From the NCBI RefSeq assembly GCF_031453995.1, contig NZ_JAVDPZ010000002.1, forward strand, positions 1-64,000: a DNA stretch of 64,000 nt. Direction: 5' to 3'. Origin of the DNA: Nitrobacter vulgaris (lineage in GTDB: Bacteria; Pseudomonadota; Alphaproteobacteria; Rhizobiales; Xanthobacteraceae). The notes under the pieces are model-generated. The model had not been told where the DNA came from, made no database searches, and saw only the letters and a program-made list of their open reading frames with translations. Both the position numbers and the translations under genes were made by a program. Shown here piece by piece: positions 24,569 to 33,352 of this stretch. Within the stretch, counting starts at the first letter, position 1, and each line of letters begins with the position of its first letter.

Positions 24569-25695
24569 TAGAAGATCACAACGCTGCGGATCGACTCGCC
24601 TTTGCGCATCAGGTCGAACGCTCTGTTGATGTCGTCGAGCGGCATGACGTGCGTGATCATCGGGTCGATCTGGATTTTGCCCTGCATGTACCAGTCGACG
24701 ATCTTCGGCACATCGGTTCGGCCGCGTGCGCCGCCAAACGCCGTGCCTTTCCATACGCGACCCGTGACGAGCTGGAACGGCCGCGTCGCAATTTCCGCGC
24801 CGGCGGGTGCGACGCCGATGACGATCGACTGTCCCCAACCACGATGGCAGGCTTCCAGCGCCTGGCGCATCACCTTCACGTTGCCGGTGCAGTCGAAGGT
24901 ATAATCCGCGCCGCCGATCTGATCAGCACCGGACTTCGTCATATCGATCAGGTGAGGGACAAGATCCTTTCCGACGTCAGTCGGGTTGACGAAATGCGTC
25001 ATGCCGAAGCGTTCGCCCCACGCTTTACGGTCGTCGTTGATGTCCACGCCGATAATCATGTCGGCTCCGGCGAGCCGTAACCCTTGTAGAACGTTCAGGC
25101 CGATACCGCCGAGGCCGAACACGATCGCCTTGGCTCCGGGTTCGACCTTCGCGGTGTTAATGACCGCGCCTACTCCGGTCGTGACGCCGCAGCCTATGTA
25201 ACAGACCTTGTCGAAAGGGGCGTCTTCGCGGATCTTGGCAACCGCGATCTCGGGCAGCACCGTGTAGTTGGCGAAGGTCGAAGTGCCCATGTAGTGATGG
25301 ATCGGCTTGCCGTCCAAAGAGAAGCGCGACGTGCCGTCCGGCATCAGTCCCTGGCCCTGGGTAGCGCGAATTGCCGTGCAGAGATTGGTCTTGCGCGACA
25401 GGCATGACGGACATTGCCGGCATTCTGGCGTGTAGAGCGGAATAACGTGATCGCCTTTCTTCACCGAGGTCACACCCTTGCCGACATCGACGACAATGCC
25501 AGCGCCCTCATGACCGAGGATCGCCGGAAACAATCCTTCCGGATCCGCGCCGGACAAGGTGAACTCGTCGGTGTGGCAGACGCCGGTCGCCTTGATCTCG
25601 ACCATGACCTCTCCGTCACGCGGGCCATCGAGTTCCACCGTCGTGACTTCAAGTGGCTTGCTGGCGGCAATAGCAACTGCGGCGCGAACGTGCAT
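24568..25695 (-). CDS. frmA: S-(hydroxymethyl)glutathione dehydrogenase (class III alcohol dehydrogenase)
   Basis: 375 aa from the ATG at 25695, after a purine-rich GAAGAGAAG. It oxidises the glutathione adduct of formaldehyde with NAD, and reduces S-nitrosoglutathione, in the cytoplasm. Catalytic-zinc ligands C40 and H62 (GHEGAG), the structural-zinc cysteines C92, C95, C98 and C106, and the Rossmann GLGGIGLNVLQG are all present. GTSTFANYTVL and HVMPLDDINRAFDLM are typical of class III enzymes. Formaldehyde detoxification is an important role in methanol- or aromatic-degrading alphaproteobacteria. The symbol follows E. coli usage; adhC is common in this group. Confidence 0.93.
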   Translation of the reverse strand: MHVRAAVAIAASKPLEVTTVELDGPRDGEVMVEIKATGVCHTDEFTLSGADPEGLFPAILGHEGAGIVVDVGKGVTSVKKGDHVIPLYTPECRQCPSCLSRKTNLCTAIRATQGQGLMPDGTSRFSLDGKPIHHYMGTSTFANYTVLPEIAVAKIREDAPFDKVCYIGCGVTTGVGAVINTAKVEPGAKAIVFGLGGIGLNVLQGLRLAGADMIIGVDINDDRKAWGERFGMTHFVNPTDVGKDLVPHLIDMTKSGADQIGGADYTFDCTGNVKVMRQALEACHRGWGQSIVIGVAPAGAEIATRPFQLVTGRVWKGTAFGGARGRTDVPKIVDWYMQGKIQIDPMITHVMPLDDINRAFDLMRKGESIRSVVIF

Positions 25696-25827
25696 GGTGA
25701 CTTCTCTTCGGCAGGCGTTCTGCAATTACAAAGCATCCCACAGGAATGCGTATTACAGCCCAGGATAAGGTCGTGTCTTCAAGGCCGCAATGACGGGCGG
25801 CTGACGGGCACGAAATGTCTCAGCAAC

Positions 25828-25858
25828 AAAAAGAAGGGACGCCACTACGGCGTCCCTT
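25828..25858 (-). terminator. Rho-independent terminator after the peroxiredoxin gene
   Basis: On the minus strand, AAGGGACGCC-GTAGT-GGCGTCCCTT (25834-25858) is followed by CTTTTTG. It has a 10-bp perfect stem and a T-run, placed 32 bp after the stop of the gene at 25890-26549. Confidence 0.9.
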
Positions 25859-25889
25859 CCTGCGTGTTCTCGATTGAATACAGCTCGCG

Positions 25890-26549
25890 TTACTTCGGCT
25901 GCTCGACAATCCGGAAATATGGCTTCGGCGACTTCCATCCCTTTGGGAACTTCTTGCGGGCCTCTTCCTCCGGAACCGCGGCCGAAAAGAACACATCGTC
26001 GCCTTGCTTCCAGTCCGACGGCGTCGAGACGCCGTGTTTGGCGGTGAGCTGCAAGGAGTCGATGACGCGCAGCACCTCCTGCCAGTTGCGGCCGGTGCTC
26101 ATCGGATAAATGAGAACAATCTTGACCTGCTTGTCGGGACCGATCACGAAAATGTTGCGCACGGTCTGATTATCGACAGGCGTCCGCTTGTTGACGTCGC
26201 CGGACGTGCTGGCCGGCAACATGCCGTAGAGCTTGGCGACCTTGAAATCGACATCCGCAATCAGCGGATAGTTCGGCGCGACACCCTGCGTCTCCTCGAT
26301 GTCCTTGGACCAAAGGTGATGCTTGTCGGTTGGGTCGACGCTGATGCCGATCAGCTTGACGCCCCGCTTGTCGAACTCCGGCTTGAGCCGGGCGACGGCG
26401 CCGAGTTCGGTGGTGCAGACCGGCGTGAAGTCCTTGGGGTGTGAGAAAAACAACCCCCAGCTATCGCCGAGCCACTTGTGAAAGCTGATGTTGCCTTCAG
26501 TACTCTCGGCTTCAAAATCAGGGGCGGTCGAACCAATCGATAAAGTCAT
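25890..26549 (-). CDS. 1-Cys peroxiredoxin (Prx6/AhpC-TSA family)
   Basis: 219 aa from the ATG at 26549, preceded by GAGGACG. The peroxidatic cysteine is C45 in KDFTPVCTTE. The long C-terminal domain with VRNIFVIGPDKQVKIVLIYPMSTGRN and KHGVSTPSDWKQGDDV is typical of Prx6-type enzymes. No second conserved cysteine is seen, which fits the 1-Cys mechanism. It reduces hydrogen and organic peroxides in the cytoplasm. Its terminator is clear, so it is probably a single-gene unit. Confidence 0.92.
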   Translation of the reverse strand: MTLSIGSTAPDFEAESTEGNISFHKWLGDSWGLFFSHPKDFTPVCTTELGAVARLKPEFDKRGVKLIGISVDPTDKHHLWSKDIEETQGVAPNYPLIADVDFKVAKLYGMLPASTSGDVNKRTPVDNQTVRNIFVIGPDKQVKIVLIYPMSTGRNWQEVLRVIDSLQLTAKHGVSTPSDWKQGDDVFFSAAVPEEEARKKFPKGWKSPKPYFRIVEQPK

Positions 26550-26913
26550 AAGTTCACGTCCTCGTGTCACAGTTAAACGGGGGTGGCGGGACTATAAGCT
26601 CGGGCCAGACGAAACGGAACCGGTAATGAAAAAGGGCAATATCTTTTCTCCTGGCGAGCGTTGCGGAGCATCTTCCTGTCGACGACTGGCAGGTACAGCG
26701 AATTAAAGCCTACGAGATTGTGATCGCAGATGTCCCGATGTTGCCCCATCCGCCCCGGAAGGTGTTGCCATCGTCTTGAACCGGGGTCGCCATGGGGGCG
26801 ACAACCTCATTGACCATCAAACGCGAGACATGGCGACAGATTGTTCGAATTTTAACGAACGATTCATGCCCTCATGAAATTGCTGATCTGATCCAGAAAA
26901 GAGAACCATTCCC
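26550..26913. other. Divergent intergenic region of about 365 bp
   Basis: It lies between the peroxiredoxin and a plus-strand hypothetical gene. An inverted repeat GTTCG-N8-CGAAC (26843-26860) sits 53 bp before the hypothetical start and may be an operator; its arms are short. Nothing else is recognised. Confidence 0.35.
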
Positions 26914-27486
26914 ATGCTTTCCGACCTGTCCGCCGTCGTCGCCCCTATCGATATTTTTGCCATTGCGAGTCGGAAGGACGTGGTGGCAGCGCTTGCTAAG
27001 GTCCGTAACGGGGTCATCACCGGGGAGGGGCCGACCGCCGGAGGCCGCGTTCATTTCTCCAGAATGCTTGATTCCACTGATACGTCTTGGTGTGTGCACC
27101 TTTTGACGGCTGCTGCCGTAGACAACCAGCCGGTAAGCCGGGAAGAGGCTGAAGCGCTATTTGAAATCAATGATGCCGCCACCGAGCGAAGCGATGACGG
27201 ACGGTTCGACGATCTGTTCGCTAAAGCCATCGTCCACCACGCGGCGTCCGCATCAGGGCTTCCGGTGCCGGCGCGCCGCATCGCTTTGGCTCCGGATACC
27301 GATATCGAAAGCTGGGCGCCGACCCGGGCAGTGGGCGTCAACATTGAAGTGCTGGAATGGATTGCGAACCAGATGCGTGGCAAACGCCGCAGCAATCGTC
27401 AGTTGATGGCACTGGTCGCCAGCCTGATTGGCGCGGCAACCTTGCCGCTGGCGCACCTTCCAAACGTTCTCGACCTCGGCATGTAA
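26914..27486 (+). CDS. Conserved hypothetical protein
   Basis: Unrecognised 190-aa protein. It has an acidic middle part, a hydrophobic helix near the C-terminus (LMALVASLIGAATLPLAHLP, residues about 162-181) that could anchor it in the membrane, and a basic stretch RGKRRSNRQ before it, as in a positive-inside anchored protein. No cysteine motif or domain is apparent. A strong terminator follows 29 bp after its stop, so it seems to be an independent transcription unit. Confidence 0.5.
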   Translation: MLSDLSAVVAPIDIFAIASRKDVVAALAKVRNGVITGEGPTAGGRVHFSRMLDSTDTSWCVHLLTAAAVDNQPVSREEAEALFEINDAATERSDDGRFDDLFAKAIVHHAASASGLPVPARRIALAPDTDIESWAPTRAVGVNIEVLEWIANQMRGKRRSNRQLMALVASLIGAATLPLAHLPNVLDLGM

Positions 27487-27515
27487 GGGACGCGGAATTT
27501 ACTAAATCGACGAAC

Positions 27516-27539
27516 GGCGGGCTTCTTGCCCGCCTTTTT
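27516..27539 (+). terminator. Rho-independent terminator
   Basis: GGCGGGC-TTCTT-GCCCGCC followed by TTTTT, 29 bp after the stop of the hypothetical gene at 26914-27486 and before pccA. Confidence 0.9.
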
Positions 27540-27761
27540 GTTGAGCGCTCCGGATCGAGCAGTCACAACTGAAGCGGATAGCGAGGTCATAGGCAGTCAG
27601 CGGAAAGGTGACATATCGAGGCTCCTCGATGTTCGCTCCCGCTGAAAAGTCTTTGCTGCTGTTTGATTTTTCTGTACGAGGAAACATGACAGCGTCGTAG
27701 GCGGGACCGCGTACGCCGTGCTGAAGATTGGACCGCGCCCGAAGGTTGCAGGTCGCCAGGC

Positions 27762-29777
27762 ATGTTCAAACGAATTCTGATCGCCAATCGCGGCGAGATC
27801 GCCTGCCGGATCATCAGATCGGCCCGCCGGATGGGCATCGAAACCGTTGCCGTGTACTCGGAGGCGGATCGAGACGCGCTTCACGTCGTGATGGCCGACG
27901 AGGCCGTGCCGATAGGCGCCCCGCTGGCCGCCGAGAGTTATCTCGTGATTGAGAAAATCGTGGAAGCCTGCCGCAAGAGCGGTGCGGAGGCCGTCCATCC
28001 CGGCTACGGGTTTCTGTCAGAGCGCGCGGAGTTTCCGCGAGCGCTTGCAGATGCCGGCGTCGTTTTCATTGGGCCCAATCCCGGCGCGATCGCCGCAATG
28101 GGTGACAAGATCGAATCCAAGAAGGCGGCGGCCAAGGCCGGGGTCTCGACGGTGCCGGGCTTCCTCGGCGTGATCGAGGACGACAGGCACGCGGTGAAGA
28201 TAGCCGGCGAGATCGGCTATCCGGTGATAATCAAGGCGTCGGCGGGCGGCGGAGGCAAGGGCATGCGCATTGCGCATTCGAGCGCCCAGGTCGTCGAGGG
28301 TTTTAACCTGGCGAAGGCGGAGGCGAAGGCCTCGTTCGGCGACGACCGCGTCTTCATCGAGAAGTTTATCGTCGATCCCCGACATATCGAAATCCAGGTG
28401 CTCGGCGACAAGCATGGCAACGTGATCCATCTTGGCGAGCGCGAGTGCTCGATCCAGCGACGAAATCAGAAAGTCATCGAGGAGGCGCCGTCGCCGCTGC
28501 TCGACGAGATCACGCGGCGCAAGATGGGCGAGCAGGCCGTGGCGCTGGCCAAAGCTGTAAACTACGACTCGGCAGGCACGATCGAGTTTGTCGCCGGGCA
28601 GGACAAGAGCTTTTACTTCCTCGAGATGAACACACGGCTACAGGTCGAGCATCCGGTCACCGAACTGATTACCGGTATCGATCTGGTCGAGCAGATGATC
28701 CGTATTGCCGCAGGAGAAAAACTGCCGATAGCGCAGAAGGACGTGACGCTGACGGGATGGGCAATTGAGTCGCGCGTCTATGCCGAAGATCCCTTCCGCA
28801 ATTTTCTTCCTTCAATCGGACGCCTCGTCAAATATCGGCCGCCGGCGGAAATCAGCCGAAACGATGTCACCGTGCGCAACGACACCGGCGTGTGCGAGGG
28901 CGGCGAGATTACAGTTCATTACGATCCGATGATCGCCAAGCTCGTGACTCATGGGCCGTCCCGCGTCGCCGCCATCGAGGCGCATGCCCATGCGCTGGAT
29001 GCGTTCTACATCGACGGTATCCGACACAACATTCCGTTTTTGTCGACCTTGATGGGTCACGCGCGCTGGCGCGCCGGTAATCTCTCGACCGGGTTCATCG
29101 CGGAGGAGTTTCCGAAAGGCTTCACCGCGCGCGTGCCGGAAGGCGAGATCGCGCGCAGGCTTGCGGCGGTAGCGGCTGCGATCGATCACGTGCTCGGCGA
29201 GCGCAAGCGACAGATTTCCGGCCAGTTGAACGGCCGCCCGGTGGCGAGGGAAGGCCGCCGCGCTGTTTGGCTCGATCGCGATGAAATCCTGCTCGATGTC
29301 TCTCGTGACGGCGACGCCATAACGGTTTGCTTCGTGGACGCGGGTGAGGGTGCCGGCAAAGCGCATCGATTGCTCTCACGATGGGTGCCTGGCCAGCCGG
29401 TCTGGCAGGGCACGCTGGACGGGCATCCGATCGCAATACAGGTGAGGCCGATCACGAACGGATTTCGGCTTGCGCATCAGGGCTGCGAAGTCGCGATCAG
29501 TGTGTTTACCAAAACCGAGGCGGCAGTTGCGCGGCTTATGCCGGTGGTGTCGGCCGCTGATAACGGCAAAAAGCTGCTGTGTCCGATGCCGGGCCTCGTC
29601 GTCTCGATCGCCGTCACCGAAGGGCAGGAGGTCAAGGCCGGCGAGACACTGGCGATTATCGAGGCGATGAAGATGCAGAACGTGCTGCGCGCCGAGCAAG
29701 ACGGAACGGTCAAGACGATTGCGGCCGTACCCGGAGCGACGCTGGCGGTGGATGCGCTCATCCTCGAATTCGCCTGA
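27762..29777 (+). CDS. pccA: Propionyl/acetyl-CoA carboxylase biotin carboxylase subunit (alpha)
   Basis: 671 aa. It starts with MFKRILIANRGEIACRIIRS. The biotin carboxylase part (about 1-450) has the ATP-grasp loop KASAGGGGKGMRI, EMNTRLQVEHPVTE and the RNQKVIEEAPSP site. The C-terminal biotinyl domain has EAMKMQNVLR with biotin-accepting K637. A biotin transfer domain lies between. It carboxylates biotin using ATP and bicarbonate; the acyl-CoA carboxyltransferase partner (pccB) is not in this window. Propionyl-CoA is the likelier substrate because of family resemblance to PccA. It stands alone before an acylphosphatase gene. Confidence 0.88.
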   Translation: MFKRILIANRGEIACRIIRSARRMGIETVAVYSEADRDALHVVMADEAVPIGAPLAAESYLVIEKIVEACRKSGAEAVHPGYGFLSERAEFPRALADAGVVFIGPNPGAIAAMGDKIESKKAAAKAGVSTVPGFLGVIEDDRHAVKIAGEIGYPVIIKASAGGGGKGMRIAHSSAQVVEGFNLAKAEAKASFGDDRVFIEKFIVDPRHIEIQVLGDKHGNVIHLGERECSIQRRNQKVIEEAPSPLLDEITRRKMGEQAVALAKAVNYDSAGTIEFVAGQDKSFYFLEMNTRLQVEHPVTELITGIDLVEQMIRIAAGEKLPIAQKDVTLTGWAIESRVYAEDPFRNFLPSIGRLVKYRPPAEISRNDVTVRNDTGVCEGGEITVHYDPMIAKLVTHGPSRVAAIEAHAHALDAFYIDGIRHNIPFLSTLMGHARWRAGNLSTGFIAEEFPKGFTARVPEGEIARRLAAVAAAIDHVLGERKRQISGQLNGRPVAREGRRAVWLDRDEILLDVSRDGDAITVCFVDAGEGAGKAHRLLSRWVPGQPVWQGTLDGHPIAIQVRPITNGFRLAHQGCEVAISVFTKTEAAVARLMPVVSAADNGKKLLCPMPGLVVSIAVTEGQEVKAGETLAIIEAMKMQNVLRAEQDGTVKTIAAVPGATLAVDALILEFA

Positions 29778-29852
29778 GGTTTCCCATGGCGTCTCCATGC
29801 ACCGAAACTGCTTACCGTGCGCCTACCCGGCGGCGCCCGATCGGAGTTCTGG

Positions 29853-30152
29853 ATGGATGAGGTAGTTCGCCAGGTCGTGATCCGCGGTCGCGTTCAGGGC
29901 GTTGGTTTCCGCTACTGGATGATGCGCGAAGCAATCCGCCTCGGTGTTGGTGGCTGGGTACGTAACCGGCGTGACGGCAGCGTCGAGGCTTTGTTCGCAG
30001 GGTCGGCCGAGGCTGTCGCGGAGATGATGGCGCGGTGCCAGAACGGGCCGGAATTTGCTCGGGTGGATGGGGTCGAAGACCAGGCTGTGACGGCGAACGC
30101 CGTGAAGATGATCCGGCCGGGCGAGCGCTTCTCACAACTTCCGACGGTGTAG
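29853..30152 (+). CDS. acyP: Acylphosphatase
   Basis: 99 aa from ATG 29853, with GGAG about seven bases upstream; an upstream in-frame ATG gives 12 more residues with no ribosome-binding site. VVIRGRVQGVGFRYWM carries the phosphate loop with the active-site arginine, and GWVRNRRDGSVEALFAG the catalytic asparagine. It hydrolyses acyl phosphates, such as acetyl phosphate or 1,3-bisphosphoglycerate. It lies 75 bp after pccA. Confidence 0.9.
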   Translation: MDEVVRQVVIRGRVQGVGFRYWMMREAIRLGVGGWVRNRRDGSVEALFAGSAEAVAEMMARCQNGPEFARVDGVEDQAVTANAVKMIRPGERFSQLPTV

Positions 30153-30225
30153 GCAAAGATCCGCTACGAAAGCCTGGCCTGTCCACAGGGCGGACCGTGA
30201 TCGCGCGGCCTTCGTCGCGTGACCG

Positions 30226-30951
30226 TCAGGCCGTTGTCTCCGTGAGACGCAGTTCCGAGGATCCGAATACTTCGCCGAAGGTGCGCTTCAGAGCGTCATC
30301 GACATCTGCCAGCCTGATACGCAGACCAAGGTCGGCGAGGCTCGTCACGCCGTAACGGGGGTCGGTGACACCGCAGGGCACGATGTCGGCGAAATGACTG
30401 AGATCGGGATCGACATTGAGCGAGATGCCGTGGAACGATACCCAGCGGCGGATCCGCACGCCGATCGCTGCAATCTTATCCTCGTGGCCCGGGCCTTTGT
30501 CCGGGCGCACCACCCAGACGCCGACCCGTTCCTCGCGCCTTTCTCCCTTGACGCCGAAGGCGTGGAGCGTGCGGATGATCCATTCCTCAAGGCGGGCTAT
30601 GAAGTCCCGAACGTCCGGCCGGCGGCGCTTCAGATCCAGCATGACATAAGCGATGCGCTGGCCGGGGCCATGATAGGTGATCTGGCCGCCACGGCCGGTC
30701 GCGAATAGCGGAAAGCGGGTCTTCAGCAAATCGGCTTCGCGCCCACTGGTGCCGGACGTATAAAGCGGCGGGTGCGCCAGCAGCCAGACCTGCTCCGTAG
30801 CCTCGCCCGAGGCAATCGCCGCGGCCCGCCTTTCCATGGCCTCTACAGCTTCCAGATAGGGCACGGGATGATCGGATTGTCGCCACTCCACAGGCTCGCT
30901 GGGCGAGGCGGCAAACAGCTTCAAATCGAGGGTTTGACGGTCATTAACCAT
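30226..30951 (-). CDS. lipB: Octanoyltransferase LipB
   Basis: 241 aa. It transfers octanoyl from acyl carrier protein to lipoyl domains in lipoate biosynthesis. TGRGGQITYHGPGQ, KIAAIG (K159), FHGISLNV and the catalytic VPCGV (C193) match the family. The lipA partner is not in the window. It converges on acylphosphatase and diverges from the FliN-like gene. Confidence 0.92.
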   Translation of the reverse strand: MVNDRQTLDLKLFAASPSEPVEWRQSDHPVPYLEAVEAMERRAAAIASGEATEQVWLLAHPPLYTSGTSGREADLLKTRFPLFATGRGGQITYHGPGQRIAYVMLDLKRRRPDVRDFIARLEEWIIRTLHAFGVKGERREERVGVWVVRPDKGPGHEDKIAAIGVRIRRWVSFHGISLNVDPDLSHFADIVPCGVTDPRYGVTSLADLGLRIRLADVDDALKRTFGEVFGSSELRLTETTA

Positions 30952-30998
30952 TGGCTAACCCTAACGTGGTGGTCTGGAGATGGTAGCAATCCGCACGG

Positions 30999-31259
30999 TT
31001 GGTGAGTCTGCATTTCGTGGCGACGCTCGATAAAGTATCTGTCGATCTCATGGTGGTCCTGGGGACCACGTCCATGCCCGTTCATCAGGTCATGCGGCTC
31101 AGCCGTGGCGCCATTATCGAGCTTGATGCCACCGAGCAGGACGAGGTCAAGATCCTGGCCAATAACTTGCCGATCGCCAGCGGTGTTGTGATGGTCAACC
31201 GGAACCGCATCGCGGTTGAAGTCAAACAGATGCTGCCTCGCACGCCAGACCGCCGATAA
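30999..31259 (+). CDS. FliN-like flagellar motor-switch/SpoA domain protein
   Basis: 86 aa. LDKVSVDLMVVLGTTSMPVHQVMRLSRGAIIELDATEQDEVKILANNLPIASGVVMVNRNRIAVEVKQML is a SpoA (FliN/FliM C-terminal) domain almost alone. FliN normally helps set rotation direction at the flagellar base. No other flagellar gene is near, so this may be an orphan copy. The start is uncertain: TTG 30999, GTG 31002 and GTG 31017 are possible and no strong ribosome-binding site is seen. Confidence 0.72.
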   Translation: MVSLHFVATLDKVSVDLMVVLGTTSMPVHQVMRLSRGAIIELDATEQDEVKILANNLPIASGVVMVNRNRIAVEVKQMLPRTPDRR

Positions 31260-31268
31260 AGCTACTCC

Positions 31269-31319
31269 GATCAAAATTATGGAGCCCCGCTTTTCATTCT
31301 GTCAGAAGCGGAAGGGCTC
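31269..31319. repeat. Second copy of the palindromic dispersed repeat
   Basis: GATCAAAATTATGGAGCC (31269-31286) is identical to 24518-24535. A hairpin follows with the same layout, GAGCC-CCGCTT-loop-AGAAGCGG-GGCTC at 31282-31319. It lies just after the stop of the FliN-like gene. Confidence 0.75.
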
Positions 31320-31508
31320 GAAATCTGACATCTGGATCAAAAGAACGCAGAAACGTCCTGATTTCCGGTGTTAATATTGCACGGGGAATGCCGCGCTTTC
31401 GGGCCTCGATCGGAGAAGGAACGTCTCGCTGGGCCTTGTCCCTCCACCATTGTTTTGTTAAATCGGCGCCATTGATGGGTCCGGCGGTCAGCCTGAACCG
31501 ACTTTTAA

Positions 31509-31593
31509 GCGCTCGTGGCGGAATTGGTAGACGCGCTGCCTTGAGGTGGCAGTGAAGAAATTCGTGAAGGTTCGAGTCCTTTCGAGCGCACCA
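31509..31593 (+). tRNA. tRNA-Leu (anticodon GAG)
   Basis: GCGCTCG acceptor strand pairs with CGAGCGC. It has the long variable arm of class II tRNAs, the anticodon arm CTGCC-TTGAGGT-GGCAG with anticodon GAG, TTCGAGTCC in the T arm, and an encoded CCA. 85 bases. A DUF4062 gene begins its 3' end 138 bp downstream, convergently. Confidence 0.93.
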
Positions 31594-31730
31594 CCTGATA
31601 AGACGGATCGAATAACCGCCGCGGTGTCCCGATGCGCCTGCGGCGAGTCTTCCCTTTTTGATCCGCGAAGGCTTGCTCCTGCCGCCGAAAGGCATCCCGG
31701 GTCTCGGGGTCAACGGCATGTGAGGTTTTT

Positions 31731-32726
31731 TTAAGTTTCGGAGCCTGAGTGGCCGATTGGTATGTTCCCCGACTCGGGAAAACGTCTTCCTTTTTCAGTC
31801 AGAGACCAAGCGATGTGATTGGAAAAACCCGCGATGATCGACCGGGACTTGATCAAACCCAAAGCTTCCAGTTTATCCCGGATGACGATCGTGCTCCTGT
31901 CGCTAAGTTCGCAATAATCAGAAATGTGAAGTTTCTGCCGGTACCAGAATCCAATAAGCTCCCGCACGTAGGCTTCTGATGGGCTTTTGAGGAGATGGCC
32001 ATAGAGCCCGGCAAAAAGGTCGCCCAATAAAATCGGGTGCGAGACCTTGTCCGGTGTCCCTTCTTCCGTTCGATAGATAAGCAATTCCACCGCAACTGGG
32101 TCGGCTAGCCCATCTGGAGTCGAACGAGGCGATGACTTGTCACTATCGAGATCGGCAAGCTTTTGACGCAGATCCGTATTCTCGATTCGCAGCTTTTCCA
32201 GCTCCTGGAGAAGCTTTGGATTGATGGCCTGATCACCACGTATCCAGCCAACACCAGGTTTCAAATTCACAGCCGTTGCGACGGCCATCACAACTTTCAT
32301 GCAAAGGTCGTTTTCGTTGCTCCAGGATTCGACGATACGACTGGTCTTCAAACGAGCTTTGAAAGCATCCAGTCTTTCTTTTAGCGGTGCTTCTGATTCA
32401 GTGCCGCACGCAATGCCGCCCGGGTTTTCCGGAAGGAACGCAAGTATCGGAATGCCTTTTGATTGCGTATATTCAAATGCGTTTTCCGTGAAAGTCAGTT
32501 CATCGCCGGACAGCGAGCCGTAACGGCGGCCGACGATCATGATATAATAATCGCTGCGATCAATGATCCGCTTGATGTAGTCCAGTTGCTGTTGATCAGT
32601 TACTGGAAACGATTCCATGCCGGCGGGCATGTATCCTGCTTTTGCCAGCGTGTTGCTGACGGCCTGACGCTCGTCCTTCAAATCGGCGTCCGTCGAAGTA
32701 ATGAAAATCTGAAAAACCCGATCCAC
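31731..32726 (-). CDS. DUF4062 domain protein with coiled coil and winged-helix-like C-terminus
   Basis: 331 aa from GTG 32726, with GAGG about nine bases upstream. Residues about 5-90 (FQIFITSTDADLKDERQAVSNTLAKAGYMP...DYIKRIIDRSDYYIMIVGRRYGSLS) form a DUF4062 domain, related to the TIR-like fold and often joined to NTPases in suspected defence or signalling proteins. A coiled coil (LLQELEKLRIENTDLRQKLADL, about 172-195) and a C-terminal region with DKLEALGLIKSRS...WSLTEKGRR, like a winged helix, follow. No NTPase domain is attached. Position beside tRNA-Leu suggests recent acquisition; no integrase is near. Confidence 0.7.
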   Translation of the reverse strand: MDRVFQIFITSTDADLKDERQAVSNTLAKAGYMPAGMESFPVTDQQQLDYIKRIIDRSDYYIMIVGRRYGSLSGDELTFTENAFEYTQSKGIPILAFLPENPGGIACGTESEAPLKERLDAFKARLKTSRIVESWSNENDLCMKVVMAVATAVNLKPGVGWIRGDQAINPKLLQELEKLRIENTDLRQKLADLDSDKSSPRSTPDGLADPVAVELLIYRTEEGTPDKVSHPILLGDLFAGLYGHLLKSPSEAYVRELIGFWYRQKLHISDYCELSDRSTIVIRDKLEALGLIKSRSIIAGFSNHIAWSLTEKGRRFPESGNIPIGHSGSET

Positions 32727-32984
32727 TTGAACTTTTCCTCATCACCGGATTTGACCCTCGCTGCCGGCACCTGGATTCGTCAATCATCTGTCATGTGGCT
32801 GGGACAAGTGGAAGGCGTTTCGGGCACGTCGCGGCCAACCCGATGTGAGTCTTAATCTTTGTTTACCAGACCAGAGCATTCGCGCTCACGGTTGGCTGCT
32901 GCTTTTAATCGAATAAAACACCGGATTTTAACCGTTGCTGCTCGGCAGAGTGGCGGGATGATACTCGAGTGCTAGAATTGCAGG

Positions 32985-33176
32985 ATGATCCGGCTTGTCT
33001 CAGTCGCCACCGTGATATCCACCTACCAGAAACCGGCGGGCACGGTGGACCCGAATGACAACGCTCAAACCGATCTTTGGGCGAGCCGGCTGAATGTCCC
33101 CCGCGAGAGGCTGCTGGAAGCCATTTCGGAGGTGGGAACCTCGCTGGCCGCTGTGCGGCACCGCCTCGAAAAATAG
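32985..33176 (+). CDS. DUF3606 domain small protein
   Basis: 63 aa. DPNDNAQTDLWASRLNVPRERLLEAISEVGTSLAAVRHRLEK matches the DUF3606 pattern (WxxRLxVxxxxLxxAIxxVGxxxxxVxxxL), a small family of unknown function. The N-terminus before residue 20 may not be translated as written, since the ribosome-binding site is poor. Confidence 0.6.
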   Translation: MIRLVSVATVISTYQKPAGTVDPNDNAQTDLWASRLNVPRERLLEAISEVGTSLAAVRHRLEK

Positions 33177-33352
33177 AGGCTCTCCGCCGAAATTTCGCCT
33201 GCGCATCCACCATATATTGCCTGAACCTCGGAGCCGAGGCGCAACACCTTGGCCGCCCTGATTCGATGTGCTATCTGGCGGAAGCCGCTTCGATCACGTG
33301 CTATTGCTGTTCGCACCCGTGCACTACGGCTGCGCTCCCGAGGGTATTCTGC

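Noticed and set aside
26843..26860. Strong operator GTTCG-N8-CGAAC
   Set aside because: Five-base arms alone are likely by chance; kept only as a note in the gap entry.
33077..33352. 92-residue N-terminal extension of glyA
   Set aside because: It is unlike the SHMT family and overlaps the DUF3606 gene; ATG 33353 with GAGGG is the better start.
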